A stretch of 64,000 nucleotides of DNA from contig NZ_LYBM01000023.1 in the NCBI RefSeq assembly GCF_001707825.1, positions 1 through 64,000 on the forward strand, read 5' to 3'. How positions within the stretch are numbered: the first letter of the stretch is position 1; each line of letters begins with the position of its first letter. Made by a program: the position numbers and the translations under genes. This stretch comes from Veronia pacifica. GTDB lineage: Bacteria; Pseudomonadota; Gammaproteobacteria; Enterobacterales; Vibrionaceae. The notes under the pieces were generated by a model that saw only the letters and a list, made by a program, of their open reading frames with translations, searched no databases and was not told where the DNA came from. Below, piece by piece: positions 40,084 through 48,712 of the stretch.

Positions 40084-40112
40084 CTTGAAAATACTTATCC
40101 TCATCCCCACCT
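40084..40112 (+). promoter_or_regulatory. Sigma-32-like heat-shock promoter of hslVU
   Basis: CTTGAAA (40084-40090), a 14-base spacer and CCCCACCT (40105-40112) closely match the CTTGAAA / CCCCATNT heat-shock consensus. It lies 53 bases before the hslV start, as expected for an RpoH-dependent protease operon. Confidence 0.8.
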
Positions 40113-40165
40113 ATGTTCTAACACCAAAGTCTGGCCCTGCCAGAAAATAAAAACAGAGGTTTTCC

Positions 40166-40693
40166 GTGACTACTATTGTATCCGTACGCCGCAATGGCAA
40201 AGTGGTTATCGCAGGTGACGGCCAGGTTTCACTGGGCAATACTGTGATGAAAGGCAACGCCAGAAAAGTGCGCCGCCTATATAACAACAAAGTACTGGCA
40301 GGTTTTGCCGGCGGCACTGCAGACGCATTTACCCTTTTCGAGCGATTTGAAAGCAAACTCGAAATGCATCAGGGACACCTAACCAAGGCTGCAGTTGAGA
40401 TGGCGAAAGACTGGCGTACCGATCGCGCACTGCGTCGTCTTGAAGCCCTGCTGGCGGTTGCTGACGAGACGGCATCATTGATTATCACTGGTAATGGTGA
40501 CGTTGTGCAGCCAGAAAACGATCTGATTGCCATTGGCTCAGGCGGTAATTTCGCTCAGGCAGCGGCTACTGCGCTGCTGGAAAACACTGAACTGGATGCC
40601 CGTGAAATTGCAGAAAAAGCACTGACTATTGCTGGAGATATCTGCGTATTCACCAATCAGCACCATACTGTTGAAGAATTAGAGAAAAAATAG
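40166..40693 (+). CDS. hslV: ATP-dependent protease subunit HslV
   Basis: Peptidase core of the HslUV (ClpQY) heat-shock protease. After removal of the initiator, Thr2 is the nucleophile ([23 protein letters not shown]). Further proteasome-beta motifs: [16 protein letters not shown] and [16 protein letters not shown]. 175 residues. GTG start at 40166 with GAGG 6 bases upstream. Nine bases before hslU. Confidence 0.97.
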   Translation: MTTIVSVRRNGKVVIAGDGQVSLGNTVMKGNARKVRRLYNNKVLAGFAGGTADAFTLFERFESKLEMHQGHLTKAAVEMAKDWRTDRALRRLEALLAVADETASLIITGNGDVVQPENDLIAIGSGGNFAQAAATALLENTELDAREIAEKALTIAGDICVFTNQHHTVEELEKK

Positions 40694-40702
40694 GAAAGCC
40701 GC

Positions 40703-42037
40703 ATGTCTGATATGACTCCCCGCGAAATTGTTCATGAACTGGACCAACACATCATCGGTCAGAACAAAGCGAAACGTGCCGTGGCCATTGCCCTTCGTAA
40801 CCGCTGGCGCCGAATGCAGCTGAACGATGACCTGCGTGCTGAGGTAACTCCCAAGAATATCTTGATGATTGGTCCAACGGGTGTTGGTAAAACAGAAATA
40901 GCCCGTCGACTGGCTAAACTGGCAAACGCGCCGTTCATCAAAGTAGAAGCGACCAAATTCACTGAAGTGGGTTATGTTGGTAAAGAAGTTGAGACAATTA
41001 TCCGCGACCTGACAGACGTCGCGATGAAAATGACTCACCAACAGGCAACAGAAAAAGTGCGTTTCCGGGCTGAAGAACTGGCTGAAGAACGCATTCTGGA
41101 TGTGCTTTTACCTCCTGCACGCGATGCGTGGGGAAAGGCTGAAGAACCTCAGGAAGATTCTTCTACCCGTCAAAGCTTCCGTAAGAAAATCCGCGAAGGA
41201 AAACTCGATGATAAAGAAATCGAGATGGATCTTGCTGCACCGCAGATGACCATGGAAATCATGGCTCCACCGGGAATGGAAGAAATGACTAATCAGCTTC
41301 AGGGTATGTTCCAAAACCTTGGCGGTGGCGGTGCAACCAAAAAGCGTAAACTGAAACTGAAAGATGCGCTGAAAGCGGCCACTGAAGAAGAAGCTGCAAA
41401 ACTTGTTAATCAGGACGAGTTGAAAGAGCAGGCCATTCATTCTGTTGAGAACAACGGCATCGTCTTCATCGATGAAATCGATAAAATCTGTAAGCGTGGC
41501 GAGAGCTCTGGGCCAGACGTATCGCGTGAAGGTGTTCAGCGCGATCTGCTGCCACTGGTAGAGGGTTCTACGGTATCAACGAAACACGGTATGGTGAAAA
41601 CAGACCACATCCTGTTCATTGCCTCCGGCGCTTTCCAGGTTGCCCGTCCGTCTGATTTGATCCCTGAACTGCAAGGTCGTTTACCTATCCGTGTTGAGCT
41701 GGAAGCTCTGACTTCGTCAGACTTTAAGCGTATTCTGACCGAGCCGAACGCTTCTCTTACTGAACAATACTCAGCATTAATGGCTACAGAAAGCGTTGAT
41801 CTGTCATTTACCGACGACGGTATTGAGGAAATCGCCAATGCAGCATGGCGTGTCAATGAGAAAACCGAAAACATCGGTGCTCGCCGTCTTCACACCGTGA
41901 TGGAGCGTTTGATGGATGACATCTCCTTCGATGCCAGTGAAAAAGGCGGAGAGAAAACCATCATTGATGCAGAGTTTGTCAGAAACTATCTCAGTGATTT
42001 AGTCGAAGACGAAGATCTGAGCAGATTTATTCTTTAA
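40703..42037 (+). CDS. hslU: ATP-dependent protease ATPase subunit HslU
   Basis: AAA+ unfoldase that feeds HslV. Walker [16 protein letters not shown] near residues 57-71; pore-loop GYVGKEVET; Walker [12 protein letters not shown]; the I-domain lies between (about 110-230); sensor and C-terminal EDLSRFIL tail that docks into HslV. 444 residues. A strong terminator follows at 42062. Confidence 0.97.
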   Translation: MSDMTPREIVHELDQHIIGQNKAKRAVAIALRNRWRRMQLNDDLRAEVTPKNILMIGPTGVGKTEIARRLAKLANAPFIKVEATKFTEVGYVGKEVETIIRDLTDVAMKMTHQQATEKVRFRAEELAEERILDVLLPPARDAWGKAEEPQEDSSTRQSFRKKIREGKLDDKEIEMDLAAPQMTMEIMAPPGMEEMTNQLQGMFQNLGGGGATKKRKLKLKDALKAATEEEAAKLVNQDELKEQAIHSVENNGIVFIDEIDKICKRGESSGPDVSREGVQRDLLPLVEGSTVSTKHGMVKTDHILFIASGAFQVARPSDLIPELQGRLPIRVELEALTSSDFKRILTEPNASLTEQYSALMATESVDLSFTDDGIEEIANAAWRVNEKTENIGARRLHTVMERLMDDISFDASEKGGEKTIIDAEFVRNYLSDLVEDEDLSRFIL

Positions 42038-42061
42038 TTCATTAGAATTCAGTTAATACAT

Positions 42062-42088
42062 AAAGGCAGCCTTGTGGCTGCCTTTTTT
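42062..42088 (+). terminator. Terminator of hslVU
   Basis: AAAGGCAGCC, TTGT loop, GGCTGCCTTT and further T. Confidence 0.9.
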
Positions 42089-42295
42089 AATACTATCAAT
42101 ATTTTATATGATGAGTAACGCTAGACATACTAACTGGTATCGACCAGGATAAACTCCGGAACTGGTCAGTTTCTGGGCGCAATCGTTGCAAAGCCATAGG
42201 CAAACGTTATACTTTCTGGCATCAAACTAGGTCAACCTGCCAGGACTTTTGTCCAAGTGCCTGCCAGCCATGTTGAGACAACAAGACGTCAGATT

Positions 42296-42781
42296 ATGGA
42301 ATACAATACTTCAGAACTTTGTGACATGTTCCTGGATCAAGTCGATGTACTGGAACCTATGTTCAGCTCTTATGGTGGCCGCAATTCATTTGGCGGCATG
42401 ATAACGACAATAAAATGCTTTGAAGATAACGGTCTTATCCGTAATACAGCGAGCACAAACGGCGAAGGTAAAGTGATGCTTATTGACGGTGGCGGCTCGT
42501 TACGTCGTGCGCTGGTTGATGCCGATATTGTTTCTCTCGCCGTTGAAAATGGCTGGGAAGGTCTTATCGTTTATGGCTGTGTCAGAGATGTTGATGCAAT
42601 AGACGAGATGGATATTGGTATTCAGGCACTGGCATCAATTCCTGTCGGTGCAGAAGACCAAGGCACTGGAGACATTGATTTACCTGTCAACTTTGGTGGA
42701 GTGACGTTTCTGCCTGAAGACCATGTTTATGCCGATACCACGGGCGTGATACTTTCACCGGAACCCATTGATATCGAGTGA
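42296..42781 (+). CDS. rraA: RNase E activity regulator RraA
   Basis: Trimeric protein that binds RNase E and RhlB and slows degradosome action. [23 protein letters not shown] at the start and the conserved [18 protein letters not shown] and [13 protein letters not shown] motifs. I start at 42296, giving 161 residues, the E. coli length; the longer frame to 42257 is unlikely. In E. coli menA sits between hslU and rraA; here that gap is 258 bases and empty. Confidence 0.95.
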   Translation: MEYNTSELCDMFLDQVDVLEPMFSSYGGRNSFGGMITTIKCFEDNGLIRNTASTNGEGKVMLIDGGGSLRRALVDADIVSLAVENGWEGLIVYGCVRDVDAIDEMDIGIQALASIPVGAEDQGTGDIDLPVNFGGVTFLPEDHVYADTTGVILSPEPIDIE

Positions 42782-42792
42782 AGATAATAAGA

Positions 42793-42810
42793 CAGAGCCT
42801 CACGGCTCTG
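42793..42810. terminator. Weak hairpin between convergent rraA and zapB
   Basis: CAGAGCC, TCAC loop, GGCTCTG. No real T-run, but its place between two stop codons suggests a shared transcription end. Confidence 0.45.
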
Positions 42811-42815
42811 CCTGA

Positions 42816-43058
42816 TCATTCTACTTCTTCGATTTTACCCAGCAGGCTTCTTACGCGGGTCTGCCATGCATCTTGATCCTGACGAAGCTTGTTATTTTCC
42901 TGCTCAAGCGCATCACGGTTTTCACGTGCTACCTCAGTTTCTCGGTTCAAGGCTTCGTTTTTTTCTTTCAGTTCTTCAATTTCCATTTGCAGCAAAGAGA
43001 TAGTGTCTACAGCCATTTGCACTTTGGCTTCCAGCTGCTCTAAAATTTCCAATGACAT
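42816..43058 (-). CDS. zapB: Cell division factor ZapB
   Basis: Small cytoplasmic coiled-coil protein that bridges ZapA/FtsZ and Mat[21 protein letters not shown] then a continuous heptad-rich helix to the C-terminus. The ATG at 43058 (MSLEILEQ) has AGGTGG 5 bases upstream and gives 80 residues; an in-frame GTG at 43067 would add three. Located by rraA as in E. coli. Confidence 0.93.
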   Translation of the reverse strand: MSLEILEQLEAKVQMAVDTISLLQMEIEELKEKNEALNRETEVARENRDALEQENNKLRQDQDAWQTRVRSLLGKIEEVE

Positions 43059-43276
43059 CAAGGCCACCTATCGTTATTCAATAATCTATCGCGCCCGGTT
43101 GGACGCCCCACCGTCTGTATTTAACATCAGACAGTCCGTAGCCTCTATTCTATCCCTGCAAATCGGCGCTGGCACCTGTCTAAATCGCATTTACCTGACA
43201 AACGAGCAAAATTAAATCAGATTCAGCGAAAAAAGAGATTGAGATGTAACAAAATCTATCTTTTATTATCTATGTC

Positions 43277-43420
43277 AAAGGAATATGAAAGTGGGATCCT
43301 TCTCAATTATCCATACACTTGTTCATGCTAACGTATGCATCGATCGTATCTCTCTTGGTACACACCAAGATCTGCCAAATATTGGCCAGACTGGCACAGA
43401 TTTGTGCCAGTCCGTCTTTT
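43277..43420 (+). ncRNA. Candidate small RNA upstream of glpX
   Basis: Three stem-loops follow each other: TCTTGGT/ACCAAGA (43353-43370), GCCAA/TTGGC (43374-43386) and GACTGGCACA/TGTGCCAGTC (43389-43412), the last followed by CGTCTTTT. A possible promoter is TTGAGA (43239-43244) with TATTAT (43264-43269), spacer 19. A 51-codon frame (43285-43440) crosses the same DNA but its ATG is only 2 bases from AAGGA and it runs through the hairpin. The exact 5' end is a guess. Confidence 0.35.
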
Positions 43421-43515
43421 CAAATAATCACACGTCCTGAATCATAAATTGATTCTTTCCTGTTACGCAGCAGTCACAGGGTTCTTTCGTTCAAGAGACT
43501 TAATGGTTTCAGTTG

Positions 43516-43531
43516 GCGCAAACGTTTACGC
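43516..43531. promoter_or_regulatory. LacI/PurR-type operator palindrome upstream of glpX
   Basis: GCGCAAACGTTTACGC is a 16-bp near-perfect palindrome matching the PurR consensus ANGCAANCGNTTNCNT at all but the two outermost bases. PurR, CytR or another LacI-family regulator could bind. It lies 238 bases before the glpX start, close to a TGATAC box. Confidence 0.5.
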
Positions 43532-43768
43532 TTCGCTGTGATACACTCCCCGCCAATTTGAGGACTCTCGGGTAGCCCCTCCCCTATTTTCAATTTATGG
43601 GGACATGACATTGCTCGACGAGATGTTCACTTTGGTGCAGCGCAAACACCAGAGAACATAAACCCATCAAAAGCTTTGATAACTACCTAAACGGCCTAGC
43701 AACACTGTATTTCGGGCTGTTTCGATATAACAACAGTAAGTCACTACATGGCGACAACGGGAGCTGCA

Positions 43769-44776
43769 ATGAAACGCGATTTGGCAATGGCATTTTCACG
43801 AGTAACTGAAGGAGCGGCGCTGGCTGGCTATAAATGGCTTGGCCGTGGCGATAAAAACCTAGCCGATGGCGCTGCCGTCGAAGCGATGCGTCTACTTCTC
43901 AATCAGACAGAGATCAGCGGTGAAATTGTCATTGGGGAGGGTGAAATTGATGATGCCCCTATGCTTTATATAGGTGAACACGTTGGAGCAGGTGGAGACA
44001 GTGTTGATATTGCTGTTGATCCTATCGAAGGAACACGCATGACCGCCATGGGCCAGTCGAATGCACTGGCCGTGTTGGCCGCAGCAGAAAAAGGCTGCTT
44101 CCTCAAAGCGCCAGATATGTATATGGAAAAGCTGGTTGTAGGGCCAGAGGCAAAGGGCGCTATAGACCTCGACCTACCACTTGAGCAAAACCTTCGTAAC
44201 ATTGCCGATGCATTGCACAAATCGATTGAAGACTTGGTCGTGATCACGCTTGCCAAACCTCGCCATGATGCAGTCATTAGTCATATGCATCAAATGGGGT
44301 GCAAGGTATTTGCTATCCCTGATGGCGATGTCGCAGCCTCTATTCTGACCTGCATGCCAGACAGTGATGTTGATGTGATGTATGGCATTGGCGGTGCACC
44401 AGAGGGTGTAGTGTCAGCGGCAGTGATCAGGGCACTCGATGGCGATATGCAAGGTCGATTACTGCCACGACACGAGGTAAAAGGAGACTCAGAAGAAAAC
44501 CGTCGATTGGGGGAAATTGAACAGCAGCGTTGTCAGGAAATGGGAATACTTGTCGGCAAAGCAATGAAACTGCAGGAAATGGCAAGAAGCGATAACGTTA
44601 TATTTTCCGCAACGGGTATCACCAAAGGTGACCTGTTGGAGGGTATAAATCGTAGAGGTAATATAGCCACGACAGAAACATTGTTGATCAGAGGAAAATG
44701 CCGAACTATTCGCAGGATTCAATCTAGCCACTATTTAGAGCGAAAAGACGAGGCATTGAAAAACCTGATTATGTAG
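43769..44776 (+). CDS. glpX: Class II fructose-1,6-bisphosphatase GlpX
   Basis: Gluconeogenic dephosphorylation of fructose 1,6-bisphosphate. KRDLAMAFSRVTEGAALAGY at the start; metal-binding IVIGEGEIDDAPMLYIGE and VDPIEGTRMTAMGQ; GIGGAPEGVVSAAVIRAL. ATG at 43769 has GGGAG 6 bases upstream and gives 335 residues, as in E. coli (336); the frame up to 43748 is not needed. Linked to fpr downstream as in E. coli, but not to glpFK. Confidence 0.95.
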   Translation: MKRDLAMAFSRVTEGAALAGYKWLGRGDKNLADGAAVEAMRLLLNQTEISGEIVIGEGEIDDAPMLYIGEHVGAGGDSVDIAVDPIEGTRMTAMGQSNALAVLAAAEKGCFLKAPDMYMEKLVVGPEAKGAIDLDLPLEQNLRNIADALHKSIEDLVVITLAKPRHDAVISHMHQMGCKVFAIPDGDVAASILTCMPDSDVDVMYGIGGAPEGVVSAAVIRALDGDMQGRLLPRHEVKGDSEENRRLGEIEQQRCQEMGILVGKAMKLQEMARSDNVIFSATGITKGDLLEGINRRGNIATTETLLIRGKCRTIRRIQSSHYLERKDEALKNLIM

Positions 44777-44804
44777 TCACTAAGGGTCTGTGCCGTGACG
44801 TCAA

Positions 44805-44826
44805 AGCAGTGCCAATGGGCACTGCT
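44805..44826. repeat. Hairpin downstream of glpX
   Basis: AGCAGTGCC, AATG loop, GGCACTGCT: a 9-bp perfect stem without a T-run. Likely marks the glpX mRNA end. Confidence 0.5.
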
Positions 44827-44930
44827 CTAGGTCCTGAAGCAGGAATATTGATCCCAATAAATCATCCAATTGTTTTATTAAGGCAACGCACTACATACTA
44901 TTTCGGGAACAGCAATATCCTGAGTTAACC

Positions 44931-45551
44931 ATGAAAACAGTAGAAAAAATACTGCATTCCATAAAACGACAAGGCGCGTTAAGCACCAAAACGCTTGCCG
45001 ACGAGTGTGGAATAACAACGATGGGGATCCGTCAACATCTTCAGGCGATGAAAGAAGATGGCCTGGTAGATTTTGACGACATCAGAGCCAAAGTGGGGCG
45101 GCCAGCCCGTCAGTGGTCATTGACAGAGAAAGGGCATAAGCATTTCTCCGACAGTCACAATGAACTTGCTGTCTCGCTGATGGAGTCCGTCAGGAATGTC
45201 TTCGGTGACGAGGGTGTAGAACGGGTTATCAGGCAAAGAGAGCAAAAAACGCTCACTCAATACCGTGACGCGATCAAAGATTGTCTTAATTTGCAGGCCA
45301 AACTTGAGACCTTGGCTTATCTTAGAGATAGCGAAGGGTATATGGCTGAATTAAAACAAGAAGGTGACAGCTTCATCCTCATTGAAAACCATTGCCCAAT
45401 TTGCTTCGCAGCTTCAAAGTGCCCAGCCTTGTGCCAGTCCGAGAAGAATATATTTCAGACTTTATTATCGGATGATTATCAGGTTGTCAGAGAAGAGCAT
45501 ATTATTAAAGGGCAGCGTCGCTGCACTTACAGGGTGTCATCCAGGCCCTGA
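44931..45551 (+). CDS. HTH regulator with C-terminal Cys cluster, SufR-like
   Basis: DeoR/ArsR-like winged helix at residues 1-75 (LSTKTLADECGITTMGIRQHLQAM, KVGRPARQWSLTEKG). The C-terminal part has ENHCPICFAASKCPALC, a CxxC-x6-C-x3-C pattern that resembles the Fe-S-binding region of SufR-type regulators. 206 residues. Only 21 bases before fpr, so the two are probably co-transcribed. An iron-sulfur or redox sensor controlling fpr is inferred, not shown. Confidence 0.78.
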   Translation: MKTVEKILHSIKRQGALSTKTLADECGITTMGIRQHLQAMKEDGLVDFDDIRAKVGRPARQWSLTEKGHKHFSDSHNELAVSLMESVRNVFGDEGVERVIRQREQKTLTQYRDAIKDCLNLQAKLETLAYLRDSEGYMAELKQEGDSFILIENHCPICFAASKCPALCQSEKNIFQTLLSDDYQVVREEHIIKGQRRCTYRVSSRP

Positions 45552-45572
45552 CCATGACAAGGAGACAGTATT

Positions 45573-46316
45573 ATGGCGAAATGGATCAAGGCGGAGGTAA
45601 TTGAAAACCGGCGGTGGAACCGGAATCTGTTCAGCCTTGTACTCTCTTCCGAGCTCGAGCCGTTCATTGCGGGTCAATTCACCAAGCTTGGCATGGAAAT
45701 AGATGGCAAGCTCATTCAGCGCGCCTACTCCTTAGTCAACCCTCCGGGTAGCAAGTATCAGGAAATCTACGCAACCCGCGTTGCCGACGGACTCCTCTCC
45801 CCTCATCTACACGCGCTGGAAGCCGGGGATAGCCTGATGATCACCGAAAACTCTTCTGGTTTTTTCACACTTGATGAAATACCTGAAGGCGAAGACCTGT
45901 GGATGCTGTCAACAGGTACAGCACTGGGTCCGTATCTATCGATATTAAATGAACCGACCGTTTGGCAGCGATTCCGTAAAATCGTGCTGGTTCATGCTGT
46001 TCGCTTCAGTGCAGATCTCAGCTATCAAGGCGAAATAAACCAACTCAAGAAAAGCCACAGCGATCAGCTGATTGTTCAGCCTTTTGTCAGTCGTGAGCCG
46101 ACAACAGGTGCCCTTTCTGGCCGTATCACTCACGCGCTGGAAGATGGACTTCTCGAACGGGTTGTTGGTCTCCCGCTGAATCCAGCGAAAAGTCAGATCA
46201 TGATTTGCGGTAATCCTGACATGGTGAAAGATGTAAGAGCCATCCTTGAAACCCGTGGTTTCGAGAAAAATTTACGCCGAAAACCCGGGCAAATCACAGT
46301 CGAACAATACTGGTAA
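45573..46316 (+). CDS. fpr: Ferredoxin/flavodoxin-NADP reductase
   Basis: FAD enzyme moving electrons between NADPH and ferredoxin or flavodoxin. FAD site RAYSLVNPPG (near residues 49-58); NADP part LSTGTALGPYLSIL and ICGNPDMVKDVRAIL; C-terminal RRKPGQITVEQYW with the stacking aromatic. 247 residues. AAGGAG precedes the ATG. Confidence 0.95.
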   Translation: MAKWIKAEVIENRRWNRNLFSLVLSSELEPFIAGQFTKLGMEIDGKLIQRAYSLVNPPGSKYQEIYATRVADGLLSPHLHALEAGDSLMITENSSGFFTLDEIPEGEDLWMLSTGTALGPYLSILNEPTVWQRFRKIVLVHAVRFSADLSYQGEINQLKKSHSDQLIVQPFVSREPTTGALSGRITHALEDGLLERVVGLPLNPAKSQIMICGNPDMVKDVRAILETRGFEKNLRRKPGQITVEQYW

Positions 46317-46404
46317 AGGGAAATTTTGTTTAATTACGCCCTTTTAAACCCGAAAAATAGCCAATAATCCGGTCAAAAACCTTTCTTTTCCGTCACCACC
46401 GTCC

Positions 46405-46430
46405 AAACGCCACGTAAACGTGGCGTTTTT
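46405..46430 (+). terminator. Terminator of fpr
   Basis: AAACGCCACG, TAAA loop, CGTGGCGTTT and T-run, about 90 bases after fpr. Confidence 0.85.
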
Positions 46431-46594
46431 GTCTCCACGAAAATTCAATGTCTTAGCCAGTAAAAAAATCAATTTATGGTGTTATTCAGCATCCTAGTCT
46501 CAGTAATGAAACATTACAGTGATTGTTTGGCACAGGTCACACAGTCATAGTCGATTCAAGTCGTACAGAAAGACATGTAGTTGGAGGATTGACT

Positions 46595-46936
46595 ATGCAG
46601 AAGTTACCATCATTTGACGAACTGAAAGAGTTGGCTGAGAAGGACCCGGCGCAACTTGAAGCACTCCGCATTAGTATGAGCGAGGAAGTCATCGCAAGCG
46701 CGAGTGAGTCAATGCAACCCAAGCTTCGTGCTCAACTCAGCCATATTAATCAGGTTATTGCACATGGCAAAAACCCGCACCACGTCAATACGCTATTAAT
46801 GAAAGAACTAATGCGTCAGTTTGAACGCTTTGCCATTTCGCTTAATAACCCGTCGGCGTTAACGGAGAAGACAGCGTCCGTATCTACTTTGGTGCCACGC
46901 AAAGCCAAAGCAGACGATATGGCTGTCGAACAGTAA
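46595..46936 (+). CDS. DUF3135-like small cytoplasmic protein
   Basis: 113 residues from the ATG at 46595, which has GGAGG 7 bases upstream; the longer frame from 46523 is rejected. MQKLPSFDELKELAEKDPAQLEAL and PKLRAQLSHINQVIAHGKNP resemble DUF3135. Helical, charged, no signal or membrane segment. Function unknown. Confidence 0.75.
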   Translation: MQKLPSFDELKELAEKDPAQLEALRISMSEEVIASASESMQPKLRAQLSHINQVIAHGKNPHHVNTLLMKELMRQFERFAISLNNPSALTEKTASVSTLVPRKAKADDMAVEQ

Positions 46937-47282
46937 TGACCTTATGATTGACGACAGGGTGCTGTTGAGCACCTTCCGTCACTTATCATGCCTTTCTCAC
47001 CGTCCCGCACTTCATATCCCAATCCGGTAAATCAATAAAAGCGCGTTACAGACACCTTGATTGGTGTAATTCGTTAATTAAATAAATGACACCGATCACA
47101 TAAAATTCTCTCGCTTCCTTTTGCAGAAAATAAATAACGAAATTTTATTACTTTGCGGTTCACATTCCGTCTCAAAACAAGTACAAACAGGAACAATCTT
47201 GCGCTCAGACAGGAAACTGAACCTCGGGTGCTGTTATCTTTGCTGTCGCTGTCTACTTTTTTTGGATTATGGAGGAACTCCT
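46937..47282. other. tpiA upstream region
   Basis: 346 bases. A hairpin GGTGCT-GTTG-AGCACC at 46958-46973 follows the DUF3135 gene and may be a weak terminator. The remainder is an AT-rich promoter region and leader. The tpiA ribosome site lies in GGAGGAACTCC, where GGAG and CTCC could pair. Confidence 0.5.
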
Positions 47283-48053
47283 ATGCGCCATCCATTGGTT
47301 ATGGGTAACTGGAAACTAAACGGTAACAAAGCCATGGTCTCAGACCTTATTAAAGGTTTAGACAATGCACTGGCAGGTGTTGAAGGTGTTGATGTTGCCA
47401 TTGCTCCACCGGTGATGTACCTGGACCTGGCTCAGCAGTTACTGGGTAAGGCACAAAACAAAATTGTGCTGGGTGCGCAAAACGTTGACGTTAACGCCAG
47501 CGGTGCGTTCACAGGCGATATTTCTCCTGAAATGCTGAAAGACTTCGGCGCGACTCATATCATCATTGGTCACTCTGAGCGTCGTGAGTACCACAAAGAG
47601 TCTGACGAGTTTGTTGCTCAAAAATTTGCCTTCCTGAAAGAACAAGGCCTCACTCCAGTGCTGTGTATTGGTGAATCAGAAGCGCAAAACGAAGCAGGTG
47701 AGACGGTTGAAGTGTGTGCTCGTCAGTTGGATGCTGTTATCAAAACTCAGGGTGTCGAAGCACTACTGGGAGCAGTGATTGCGTATGAGCCAATCTGGGC
47801 TATTGGTACGGGTAAAGCTGCAACAGCAGAGCAGGCTCAAGAGATACATGCAGCCATCCGTGCTCACATTGCCAGCTTCAGCCAAAATGTTGCTGAGCAA
47901 GTTGTTATTCAGTACGGCGGTTCTGTGAAAGCAGGTAACGCCGCTGAGCTATTTGCAATGCCTGATATCGATGGCGCGCTGGTTGGTGGCGCTGCTCTTG
48001 ATGCAGAAGGTTTTGCTGCTATCGCAAAAGCAGCTGCTGACGCCAAAAAGTAA
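47283..48053 (+). CDS. tpiA: Triosephosphate isomerase
   Basis: Interconverts dihydroxyacetone phosphate and glyceraldehyde 3-phosphate. NWKLNG (Asn and Lys of the active site), GHSERREYH (His) and [15 protein letters not shown] (catalytic Glu, then loop 6), [13 protein letters not shown] start at [14 protein letters not shown] (47283), giving 256 residues; the 54 residues of the upstream frame are non-conserved and include the ribosome site GGAGG. Confidence 0.97.
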   Translation: MRHPLVMGNWKLNGNKAMVSDLIKGLDNALAGVEGVDVAIAPPVMYLDLAQQLLGKAQNKIVLGAQNVDVNASGAFTGDISPEMLKDFGATHIIIGHSERREYHKESDEFVAQKFAFLKEQGLTPVLCIGESEAQNEAGETVEVCARQLDAVIKTQGVEALLGAVIAYEPIWAIGTGKAATAEQAQEIHAAIRAHIASFSQNVAEQVVIQYGGSVKAGNAAELFAMPDIDGALVGGAALDAEGFAAIAKAAADAKK

Positions 48054-48070
48054 GCCTTTAAAAAAATGCT

Positions 48071-48098
48071 AAAAGGAGACCTTGTGTCTCCTTTTTTT
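48071..48098 (+). terminator. Terminator of tpiA
   Basis: AAAAGGAGAC, CTTGT loop, GTCTCCTTTT and further T. Confidence 0.88.
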
Positions 48099-48176
48099 AT
48101 TGGGCGCGTCCTACCACTTGCGACAGCCTAATTCTCACCTTTATACTCCAGTTTCGATTCACTGTTCGGAAAGATC

Positions 48177-48641
48177 ATGTTTCATATCGTTTTACATCAG
48201 CCTCAGATTGCGCCAAATACTGGAAATATCATCCGCCTAGCCGCTAATACAGGCTGCAGCCTACACCTGATTGAACCATTTGGTTTCGATTTTGAGGAAA
48301 AGAAGCTGCGCCGGGCAGGACTTGACTATCATGACCTCGCAAACGTAAAACGATATCCAGACTATGCCAGCTTTCTCGCAGCGGTAAAACCTGAGAGGGT
48401 TTTTGCCTGCACCACTAAAGGTAGCAGACCGCACACTGAAATTGATTATAAGCCCGGAGATGCTCTGGTATTTGGATCAGAGACATCAGGTCTGCCGGAT
48501 AACGTGATGAATACTTTTAGTCCGGAGATGCGTCTGAGGGTGCCAATGCGTGCGGGAAGCCGGAGCCTAAATCTTGCTAACTCAGTGGCCATAGTATCCT
48601 ACGAAGCATGGCGTCAGAATGGCTTCGATGGTGGCAGCTGA
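48177..48641 (+). CDS. trmL: tRNA (cytidine/uridine-34-2'-O)-methyltransferase TrmL
   Basis: SPOUT methyltransferase that methylates the ribose of wobble base 34 in tRNA-Leu. N-terminal [20 protein letters not shown]; trefoil-knot motifs [13 protein letters not shown] and [24 protein letters not shown]. 154 residues, the minimal SPOUT length. Confidence 0.95.
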   Translation: MFHIVLHQPQIAPNTGNIIRLAANTGCSLHLIEPFGFDFEEKKLRRAGLDYHDLANVKRYPDYASFLAAVKPERVFACTTKGSRPHTEIDYKPGDALVFGSETSGLPDNVMNTFSPEMRLRVPMRAGSRSLNLANSVAIVSYEAWRQNGFDGGS

Positions 48642-48656
48642 CCTGAACGCGTAAAG

Positions 48657-48684
48657 AAAAAAAGCTGGCGGTTTGCCAGCTTTT
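48657..48684. terminator. Bidirectional terminator between trmL and the chemoreceptor locus
   Basis: AAAGCTGGC, GGTTT loop, GCCAGCTTT with A and T runs on both sides. Confidence 0.8.
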
Positions 48685-48712
48685 AAAACATATACGGAAT
48701 GAACGAACCATA

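Larger units (their letters stand above)
43059..43768. other. 710-bp gene-free region between zapB and glpX
   Basis: E. coli carries glpF and glpK here; neither is present. The region holds three successive stem-loops ending in a terminator-like hairpin (43353-43420), a LacI/PurR-type palindrome (43516-43531) with a TGATAC box downstream, and an 18-codon reading frame (43606-43662, MTLLDEMFTLVQRKHQRT) of doubtful value. It is the longest unexplained stretch of the window. Confidence 0.6.

Noticed and set aside
43285-43440. 51-codon frame upstream of glpX as a real gene
   Set aside because: The ATG is only 2 bases from AAGGA, the frame runs through three strong hairpins and a terminator-like stem, and the product has no recognisable features; kept only as an alternative reading of the candidate RNA.
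47121-47282. N-terminal extension of tpiA by 54 residues
   Set aside because: The family begins at [14 protein letters not shown] and a GGAGG ribosome site lies within the supposed extension.
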